Of a DNA stretch of 6,340 nucleotides, positions 5,997 to 6,340 are shown one piece after another. This DNA comes from Cocleimonas sp. (GTDB lineage Bacteria > Pseudomonadota > Gammaproteobacteria > Thiotrichales > Thiotrichaceae). The stretch lies in NCBI GenBank assembly GCA_023146675.1, contig JAGLBQ010000254.1, positions 1-6,340 on the forward strand, in the 5' to 3' direction. Positions within the stretch are counted from its first letter, which is position 1; each line of letters begins with the position of its first letter. Position numbers and translations under genes: made by a program. The notes beneath the pieces are model-generated. The model did not search any database and was not told the DNA's origin. It was given only the letters and a program-made list of their open reading frames with translations.

Positions 5997-6340
5997 TCAG
6001 AGTCTCACTTGCTGTGTAAATACATCATCTAATTCCTCTACTTGTTGCCGCTTCATCCAGTTATGCTGTTTTTTCTTATCAACGCCACTCGCTTCCAGAA
6101 CAGCAACGGCCATATCTAACCCTCTCGGAAAGCTCTGCTGTAATATCGCTTGCATTCCTAATGCATCAAATCTTACTTTATCTGCTTCATTTTTTACGGA
6201 TACAATTAATGTCAACTCAGGGTGACGCTCCATTACAATGGGAGCTAACTGGCTAGATATTTCATAATCTGCAAAAGTAATGGCAACTGTTTTCGCATGT
6301 GCCATTTTAATGGTGTCCATTAAGCGTAAGTCGGTTGCAT
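5997..6340 (-). CDS. RCK/TrkA-N C-terminal part of a Kef-type cation:proton antiporter (partial)
   Basis: The frame is open from the stop at 5997 to base 6340 and continues beyond the right edge. The internal ATG at 6320 is not the start, since the residues before it (ATDLRLM) fit the domain. The visible 114 residues include ATDLRLMDTIKMAHAKTVAITFADYE, the NAD-binding region of an RCK/TrkA-N Rossmann domain, then APIVMERHPELTLIVSVKNEADKVRFDALGMQAILQQSFPRGLDMAVAVLEASGV, the typical end of this domain. These domains gate K+ or Na+ flow through CPA2 antiporters (KefB/KefC, YbaL) or Trk channels; the antiporter is favoured because of the long C-terminal LEASGV and the basic KKKQHNWMKRQQ tail (residues about 88-99 of the track-length chain). 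The upstream membrane part is not in the window, so the exact type is uncertain. Confidence 0.75.
   Translation of the reverse strand, partial: ATDLRLMDTIKMAHAKTVAITFADYEISSQLAPIVMERHPELTLIVSVKNEADKVRFDALGMQAILQQSFPRGLDMAVAVLEASGVDKKKQHNWMKRQQVEELDDVFTQQVRL

Noticed and set aside
6318..6320. ATG at 6320 as the true start of the rightmost gene
   Set aside because: The frame stays open to the window edge and the preceding residues ATDLRLM fit the RCK domain, so the gene is cut by the window.

Overview
This window is AT-rich (by eye about 60% A+T) and gene-dense, with compact bacterial genes on both strands. It probably comes from a gammaproteobacterium, perhaps a Thiotrichales-like sulfur bacterium. 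That placement is inference from gene content and protein style: a YKTV-repeat peptidoglycan-binding lipoprotein, a HupE/UreJ protein, a CADPHCNG-type rhodanese, and a CPA2/RCK protein. There is no rRNA or other decisive marker. No tRNA, rRNA, CRISPR array, transposase or phage gene was seen.

Layout, left to right. (1) 1-367, minus: N-terminal part of an HD-superfamily metal-dependent phosphohydrolase that runs off the left edge. (2) 478-702, plus: a 74-residue glycine-zipper lipoprotein, followed by a strong terminator. (3) 1000-2031, plus: a GYF_2 domain fused to an AIM24/TIGR00266 domain, followed by a hairpin that also lies at the end of the next, convergent gene. (4) 2148-2741, minus: a HupE/UreJ-family membrane protein whose start is moved 12 bases inward because of its ribosome binding site. 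(5) 2865-3770, plus: a FemAB/CelD-like (GNAT-fold) acetyltransferase, divergent from hupE. (6) 3867-5324, minus: a very basic, repeat-rich outer-membrane lipoprotein ending in a peptidoglycan-binding domain and carrying a 45-bp tandem repeat. (7) 5546-5940, plus: a rhodanese broken by one apparent missing G but otherwise intact. (8) 5997-6340, minus: C-terminal RCK/TrkA-N part of a Kef-type cation:proton antiporter or related K+ protein that runs off the right edge.

The genes alternate in strand and do not form an operon or an obvious shared pathway. A loose theme is the cell envelope: two lipoproteins, one with a peptidoglycan anchor, a HupE-type metal permease candidate, and a cation transporter. 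I do not see a convincing new multi-gene system. The most useful points are the frameshifted rhodanese, the unusual polycationic PG-binding lipoprotein, the GYF-AIM24 fusion, and two corrected gene starts.
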